64,000 nucleotides of DNA from Acephala macrosclerotiorum (Eukaryota > Ascomycota > Leotiomycetes > Helotiales > Mollisiaceae). The stretch spans positions 1 to 64,000 of the forward strand of contig MU119413.1 in assembly GCA_014904845.1 (NCBI GenBank), written 5' to 3'. Made by a program: the position numbers and the translations under genes. This document shows, piece after piece, positions 57,805-64,000 of the stretch (position 1 is its first letter; each line of letters opens with the position of its first letter). A model generated the notes under the pieces. It had not been told where the DNA came from. It saw nothing but the letters and a program-made list of their open reading frames with translations, and did no database searches.

Positions 57805-59216
57805 ATGGACCCCAATATTGCGACAAACTTGACTTGTATGCAACATTCTGCCTTTTATCTGACCAGAAATTCAGAGCTGAGCTCTCGCAAAGGCTGTGAA
57901 CTCGACTCGTCAGCTCCTCGCTTCCTAAATCATGTATCAAACCTCATCCTGATCTATCTATAGGGGGCTGGGTTTCATCGGGGAACGACCGAGGAACGAG
58001 CAACATCTTGTGGAGCTCCCTCTCTACCATCTACCTCTGCACATGGACATGTCTCTGTCTCAACTTCCCTCGACCCGGTGAAGATGGCAGCTTTCGCTTT
58101 CTCGTCTACAAATTTCGATGGCAACTCTTCGCCATATTCTTCCCCGAAGTCCTCGTCGCCACAGCTGCAGAGCAATGGCTTTCAGCATATCAATCAGTTC
58201 GGATCTTTCGTGCTTTAGGGTATAATGAATGGACGGTACGACATGGATTCTTTGCGGACATGGGAGGAATAAGGATTCAACCGCCAGATATTCAATCCTT
58301 CCCAGTGGATAGTCATCAGCTCTCATTCCTGGTCAGGAATAACTACATCGCAATGCCACAAATCATCCAGGAAGACATCAAATCGATTGACAAGGCAGAC
58401 GGCTTTGCACGTCTCATTACCTTGATCCAGATCGTATGGTTTAGCCTGCAGTGTATTGGGAGAGGCATCCAGCACATCGGCTTGTCACCACTCGAGCTGA
58501 CAACTCTGGCATTCATCCTCTGCACCCTCCACGACTACTTCTTCTGGTACTACAAACCCCTCGATCCACTTCGACCAGAAATACTGCAGATGGACATATC
58601 AATCGCCGAGATCAACGAAAAAGAAGGAGCAAGAGAACAGTACACCTTCACGCCCCTCGACTTCGTTAGCAGTCCGCCCGACGCAAAGAGTCTCATCGCC
58701 CCCTTCTGGTTCGGCATAGGCGTCATGTTTGACCACGGCAAGGACAAGCACCCTAAACCGAGACAGACCTTCCCGAATACCCGCATCTTACCAGCTGAAG
58801 GCATAACGTGGAAAATGATGTGGTACTGCCTGTTCTTCCAAGCCATCTACTTCGGGTTGCATCTCTCAGTTGGTTGGCTTCTTGCCTTCCCCTCTCGACC
58901 AGAATGGTATCTCTGGACCTTTGCCAACTTCGCAGATCTAGGGCTCATCACTGTGTACTTTATCTCTTTGCCGCTTGGGGCATACTTTGCTCCCTGGATC
59001 GGGAGGGCGATGTTCGGAGTCGACGGCGCGACGAGCATTCTGGAGGTGGCGGAAATGTTACCGTACTGGGGAAAGTTAGCTGTTCATGGACCGTTTGTTG
59101 TTGCATACATTGGAGCGAGGTTGATTGTGTTGACGGAGTCGTTGATTACTTTAAGAGCATTGCCTCCGCAGCTGTATTTGGATGTTAATTGGTCTACTTT
59201 TCTGCCACATATTTAA
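57805..59216 (+). CDS. Uncharacterised multi-spanning membrane protein, paralogue of the 14.7-16.3 kb relic
   Basis: Proposed exons 57805-57835 and 57964-59216 (intron 128 bp, GTATGC..TATAG), 427 residues. The join gives LTWGWVSSGNDRGTSNILWS, matching DTRGTLDILWSCLF of the paralogue, then TWTCLCLNFPRPGED, LFAIFFPEVLVATAAEQWLS, EWTVRHGFFADMGG, and membrane helices near LSPLELTTLAFILCTLHDYF, MMWYCLFFQAIYFGLHLSVG and LVIVYFISL-type segments before ALPPQLYLDVNWSTFLPHI. A longer form starting at 57703 would add a signal peptide but meets TAA at 57796; that stop could be a C-to-T change in CAA. Without the signal peptide, targeting would differ. Function of the family is unknown. Confidence 0.75.
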
Positions 59217-59620
59217 ATAGACACCCCTTTTCCATGAACTTTTCTCGCTTCAATGATCCCCTTTCCTGAAAAACCTACAGGGTTCCACTAGGACTGGCAA
59301 GCGGTGGGAAATCTGTGAGTTGGGGATGCTTTGTGAAGGGTCTAGCGCAGTAAGCGCTGCATCCTGGATGAGGATGTTGATCCTTTGCACCAAGGCAGAA
59401 GCGGATCTCTTCCACCTCGAGCTTTGCAATGCAACCCGATTTCCATGTGTCCGGGCGAGCAAAGTTTTAGATTTTTGTCGAATACGATAAGAGCCTAGCT
59501 CTGCTGTCGCTTGGTCAAAATTTCACATCCCTCCACGAAACGTTTCCAAACTTCATGGCTACTGCCATTACCATCGTCTCTTTCCCCTCTCGCTGTCGCA
59601 AACCCTCTCCATTCGAGCAG
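59217..59620. other. Intergenic between convergent genes
   Basis: 3' flank of the membrane protein gene and of the NLR relic. Nothing recognised. Confidence 0.5.
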
Positions 59621-62600
59621 TTAACAATATCGACAAGAGGGAAGCCCTGGCTCATTCATCTGTTTCCTTCGAACTTTCGACCCCTTAAACCAAGCCCTCA
59701 CACTCCTCCTCTTCGACTTCTTCATATCCCCCACATACAACGGCACATTACCCGTCGCTGCATTACTATCAAGCACCTTCCCAACCGCCTCAGCCAGCAT
59801 CCTCACCTCTGAATCCCTATCTTCTAACGGAAGTACATTCCGATCTTCTCTCACATCATGCAGCAGTTTCTGCACAGAGTATATATAGCCCTCCACTACA
59901 GTATTGGACCAGGGGTCAGCGCCATGGTTAAGCATCAGCGTCAGGATTTCCAATGAAAGGACGCATTCTTCCTATGGATCTGCGCGCTCTTGTTGCCCTT
60001 GTACGTAGGATAGAGCGGCTTGCCATGCGGTCTTGGAGTTATAGATAAGGTTCACGTCTGCTTTTATTTTTAAGAGGAGCTCGACCATTTGAGGTTGTGG
60101 TGGGGAAAAATAACGCTCTGAGCAACCTGCGGGAATGGTGTAGTGGAGTAGAGGCATGATCGCGCTGCTCCCATGAGTTTTGTAAGCTGATCCTCGATCT
60201 TGGACATAGCTTACTAGGCCATATATAGCAGCGACCGGTGTGAATGAGGTAGCGGGCTCTAGCTCGCGGGGCTTGGTGACGTCGTTGCTCCAATGGGAGA
60301 ATTGTAGTCGTAGACTCGATTTTGCATATGCGGACATGATGGTGTCGAGATCATCCAGAAGGGAGGTTGGGGCTTTGACAGGTTCTTTCTCTGCGAAGTG
60401 AGCGTAGACTAGTGCATAGTGTGCGGATTTGTATGGCCAATTTGCTGCTTTTGTTGGATGGGAGCGGTTGATACCTAACAGGAGTACATACGATCGCAGC
60501 AAGGCTACATCGGGATTAAAAGTTTGGCCAGTGGTGTGAGAGAGGAGGTCATCCCATACGTTCCGCTTCGCGAGATAATCCTGCGCTGTCCGGTGTAGGT
60601 AGTGTGCCCCAGACTCAGGTGTAAGATCGCCAGAGTGCCAAGTTTCTAGTAACCCGGCACACCTTGCTGTTAGTTGGAAAGCCATATCCTCACAGATGCC
60701 CCTCACTTCTTTTGATGTCCACTTTTGAACAGCAGCGAGTTCGAGATCCTCATTCATGGCAAGGTGAAGATCCAATATAGAAAGCGATTCTGGCCCTTCA
60801 GGTCGGACCCTTGGGATGAAAGAAACCCCTCCATCTTTCTCAATTTCAGGGCCGATATGAAGGAGCTGTCGACGCTCTCGAGACATCTTCAAGATCTGAA
60901 AGGCTCTTGAGGCCCATGGATAATAGCCAGGCTCGATATGTTCGAGGAGATGATCGTATAGCGGCTCTAGCTCTTGAGGCAGCCTTGAGTCGATTTTGGA
61001 GATCGGGAATGGAGTCTCTGTTCTTAATCCCGTTTAATAGGGATCTTACTACCAATACTACCCATAAAAAGACACCATCTGTCTTTTCCACGATCTCTTG
61101 AACGAATGTAGTGGTTAATGAGGGATCCTTTGTTGCCAGCCTCTGGAAAGGTGCACTAGCTGCCAGGATCTCTTGGATATATAGTTCGATGTCCGACCGA
61201 GTGAGGTCTTGTAAACGTAGTCCTGGACAGTTCTGGAAGCTTTCTTCAAACACGATCCACGGCCTGCTCGATAAACACATCTTTACCGTCGATGACGTGA
61301 TGTCCTTGAACAGCTCAGCCATTTCATCATGATCGCCTTCAAATTCATCGAGACCATCAATGAAAAACCACAGTTTCAGGGGAACCAAGCCTTGCTTCAC
61401 TAAAAGCCTGAACCTATCTTTCAACAATCTCAGCTCCATGACTCGTTTATAAGCCCTGCCTTGTCAGTTATGAGTCGAGTATAAGTTCGAGACCACGTTA
61501 GAGTAAGGACAATCGGTATCAAATCCGGGTTGTCGTTGAAACCTTGGAAGAGAAGTGCCCGCAGAAGTCCTTGTTGCGATTTCTGCTCCCAAGTGCCACT
61601 ATTCCAAAAGAAGAACGAGCTCACGCAAAGAGGCGCATCTGCTGCCCAACCCCGGAGCAGATGCAGAGTTCTAGGGCCCTCAAAAATGTACTTCATCAAA
61701 GTTGATTTTCCCGACCCGGCTTTCCATTTTAACCAATACAAACCTTCTCTATTCTGCAGCCAGTCCGCGAAATTTGTCCACAGGGCTTGCTGCTCCGTAG
61801 TCTCGTCAAAGATCCAGTTGAAAGCCTTTTGATGAGCCTCACTGACTTTATCGAATCGTTGGGACATTGCCGCATACCGAAGACTCTCCAAAATTTTGTT
61901 TCCCACCAGCTTTCGGATTTCAGCTTCTTCATTGCGAGGGACTTCTAGGGTTTCGGTGCTGGGGACTATTTCTTGGCCTGGGCAGCCGACGATCATAGCA
62001 CGGGTCTTTTGATGCTCCTGTTGATTTCGAAGCTCGAGTCTGCTGAGTAGCTGGCTTAGGGTTGCGGTCTGTTCGAGAGCATCGTAAGAGAATCGATTTG
62101 CTGCGATCTTACGATTCTCGACTAGTGCCGATATGATATATTGAGTTTGACGGTCGAGAGTATCGAATCGCTCAGACATTTTGAACGTCATAAAGTCGAA
62201 TTTCTCACTAATATATTTAGAACCAAAACTCCAAAAGTCAAATGCAAAAGTGATATGAGGGGGATAGAGACCCACCATAAGAAGAAAAGGAGTCTCGTTT
62301 CCATAACATCCTTCAGAGAGTTGAGTTTCGGTCTCATCTTATGAAGCTCATCTTTCGACCAAGCACTCTCAACCGCTTTGAAGAGACTAGCCCATGCCCT
62401 TTGACGTCCCTTCAAGTCTTCCCTAACCCCAAGCTGCTCAAGCTTCGTCATCATTTCTGTGGCCAAGCGAGTGACCTCATCGCAAATCTTCGTAAAACTC
62501 TCCTGGGCCCCCTTCTCATCGGCGCTCACGATTGTGCTTGACCCCACGGTCAGGGATCCGGGCTTACGGATGACACCTCGGAGATCAGTTGTCACCAGTT

Positions 62601-62733
62601 CCAGTTCTTGGTTTGCGGTCAGAACCCCTGAGGTAGATTTGTAGAGTTCATGAGCCCCGAGGAAGAGCTTGGTACTGTAGTCAACAAATCGGATTACAGT
62701 CCCGGCAACGGGGAAGGCGGTCAAAGGGTCCAT
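59621..62733 (-). pseudogene. NACHT NTPase NLR (DUF7791-like C-terminus), three lesions
   Basis: Start at MDPLTAFPVAGTVIRFVDYS (62733); intron 62208-62275 (GTGGGT..TATTAG). Helical N-terminal region to ~260, then P-loop KAGSGKSTLMKYI, Walker B FFIDGLDEFEGD, sensor-like LSSRPW, QEIVEKTDGVFLWVVLVVRS, and a DUF7791-like C-terminal part (YLHRTAQDYLA), ending with ankyrin-like hints (LTLMLNHGADPW). Lesions: a one-base deletion near 61437 (ESW/ELRLLKDRF), a compensating one-base insertion near 60985 (LKA/LPQELEPLYDHLLEHIE), and TAG near 59972 (ADP-stop-EECVLS). The core motifs are intact, so loss is recent, or the assembly has errors. Fungal NLRs act in non-self recognition and cell death. Confidence 0.75.
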
Positions 62734-63582
62734 TTCGAGGGGGATCAGTGAGACACTCAGTACCAATGGCAGGGATGAAGTTTACAATCATAAGGTGATG
62801 GTGTTGAAGTTAAGCGACTTAAAACTACCAAAAAAAAAAACCGAAGAAAAAAAGCCATGAGGTTGGCAAGCTGTCGTCTTATGCATGGCGAATGCCTCGG
62901 CTGCAGGTGGTGTCAGTTGAGATCTCGTAATTAGGTGGTCTTGGTGGAAAATGCACTGAGTTATTGTTCGATGTTGAAATGAGGCCTCACGCTCGATCGA
63001 GCATCGGCCCATATGGGCGGTCTCGGCTAGCCTGGATGCACCAGTGAATTTACTTTATTAAGGGGAAATTCCCACCTAGTTAGATGGGCAGATTAGACAT
63101 CATAATACCACTCCTTTTGCCCTCTCAACCGATAGGTGGCGTATGAACTGCATTAGCCACAATCAAAACAAATCATCACCAAATTGAGAAATTGTATCAT
63201 CGAAAATAAAAATATCACGAGGCAGCGACGAATCAACAATCTGGTAAATGAAATGCCAATGTATTTGAAGATATACTCCAGTGTATGTAGGTAAGATTAA
63301 GATTGAGAAGTGTGTGCCGAGGTATACCGCTCGTCCACATTGGGCAGCTGTACCCCACTCCTGGCACGTGGGCGTCAATCCGTCAATCCGTCAATCACAT
63401 CATCATGCATTCCCCATCTCAAAGATAAGAATCTCCGTTATCGCACATTTTCCTTTTCTTTTGCTCTTTCTTTGTTTCAGTATATATATATATATATTCC
63501 TTCCCAAGGTCTCAGGGCTCCAAGAATCTAACCTTCATCTTGCATCTCAATTCAATCTCGCATTCAAAGTCAAAACTCCACA
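62734..63582. promoter_or_regulatory. Shared upstream region of the NLR and the 2EXR gene
   Basis: About 850 bases between divergent genes. A (TA)n run at 63479-63497 lies ~90 bases upstream of the 2EXR start and may serve as a TATA-like element. 63380-63398 contains GTCAATCC-type triple repeat (CGTCAATC three times). No further gene seen. Confidence 0.5.
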
Positions 63583-64000
63583 ATGGATGCACCTGCGGAT
63601 GCAATTCAAGTCTATCACGGGATTACGCACTCCACGACCCGATATTATGCATTGGATGCAGAGTCCTCTCCGACCTCGACATCACTGTCGCTAGTCCCGG
63701 ACACAGAAACAAGCTCCATATCCTCCATCTCGACATCCGATCAAATCGAAGAGCAACCATTGAAACAATTCACCATCTTCCCCCTCCTCCCCACTGAGCT
63801 CCGTCTCAAAATCTGGTCCCACGCTCTCCCTCCGCCCAAATTACACACCATCTCCATCCCAACATGTTCCTGCATCCTGCCCTACTCAACATTCACCCCC
63901 TCCCACCAAACCCTTCCAATCCAACAATTCCCAACCTCTTGTACACGGCAGCATGCTCCTCGAACCCTCTCTTCCCTCCCTCTCCTCTTGCAAGTCAACA
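63583..64000 (+). CDS. 2EXR-domain protein, 5' part (cut by window end)
   Basis: Starts MDAPADAIQVYHGITHSTTR after a purine-rich leader and stays open to the end of the window (139+ residues). A Ser/Thr-rich N-terminus is followed by FTIFPLLPTELRLKIWSHAL, the hallmark of the fungal 2EXR domain, which usually continues with P..R.V.I...., here PPPKLHTISI. The domain is common in filamentous ascomycetes and has no known function. The 3' end is not visible. Confidence 0.8.
   Translation, partial: MDAPADAIQVYHGITHSTTRYYALDAESSPTSTSLSLVPDTETSSISSISTSDQIEEQPLKQFTIFPLLPTELRLKIWSHALPPPKLHTISIPTCSCILPYSTFTPSHQTLPIQQFPTSCTRQHAPRTLSSLPLLLQVN

Noticed and set aside
1..64000. CRISPR arrays, bacterial operons, rRNA genes
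   Set aside because: None seen; introns and protein families show a eukaryotic nuclear genome, and no rRNA core sequences are present.

Overview
This window comes from a filamentous ascomycete (Pezizomycotina). The genes are split by short introns of about 45-130 bp with GT..AG ends and CTAAC-like branch points. The protein families are fungal: NACHT/ankyrin NLR-like proteins, an Rgd2-type RhoGAP, a GPI-type aspartic protease, a 2EXR-domain protein and a LamB/YcsF relic. Long AT-rich tracts and many C:G to T:A changes look like repeat-induced point mutation (RIP). The class is not proven; a leotiomycete would fit.

Layout. 1-9.5 kb is an AT-rich, heavily mutated block. It carries a GC-richer island of hairpins and ~200-bp tandem repeats (1.2-2.4 kb), a fossil piggyBac-type transposon (2.5-4.5 kb), and duplicated, mutually diverged AT-rich segments. 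9.6-20.4 kb is a gene graveyard: a hypothetical protein, an MDR quinone reductase, an NmrA/isoflavone-reductase-like protein, an arylsulfotransferase, a multi-spanning membrane protein, an NLR and an ornithine aminotransferase. All are recognisable over much of their length but broken by frameshifts and stops, often at tryptophan codons. 21.7-26.8 kb holds an intact aspartic protease, a basic hypothetical protein, and a partial duplication that links the protease 3' end to the 3' end of a single-pass membrane protein gene. 27-33 kb has a 1.0-kb TIR element, a YcsF fragment, a tiny gene with a 4-base first exon, an SRPK-like kinase, a MITE just upstream of the kinase, and a four-exon small secreted cysteine-rich protein.

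35.3-44.9 kb is transposon-dominated. Two hAT elements (942 bp and 3.48 kb), each with a perfect 8-bp target-site duplication, flank a 2.87-kb DNA transposon. That element has TGTAACCGCGA termini and a GATC duplication, and it encodes an integrase-like (DDE, HHCC zinc finger) transposase, i.e. a Ginger-like element. It appears to have landed inside a host gene.

45.5-64 kb is mostly ordinary euchromatin: an Rgd2-like RhoGAP divergent from a membrane dipeptidase, a lesioned Gfo/Idh/MocA oxidoreductase, an intact DHCR24-like FAD reductase, a 259-bp MITE, a second multi-spanning membrane protein (paralogue of the dead copy at 14.7-16.3 kb), a NACHT/DUF7791-like NLR with three lesions, and the 5' part of a 2EXR-domain gene cut by the window end.

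The overall picture is genome defence and mobile elements against a background of housekeeping genes. Decay is strongest next to the AT-rich block and weakest after 47 kb. The most notable system is the Ginger-like integrase transposon.
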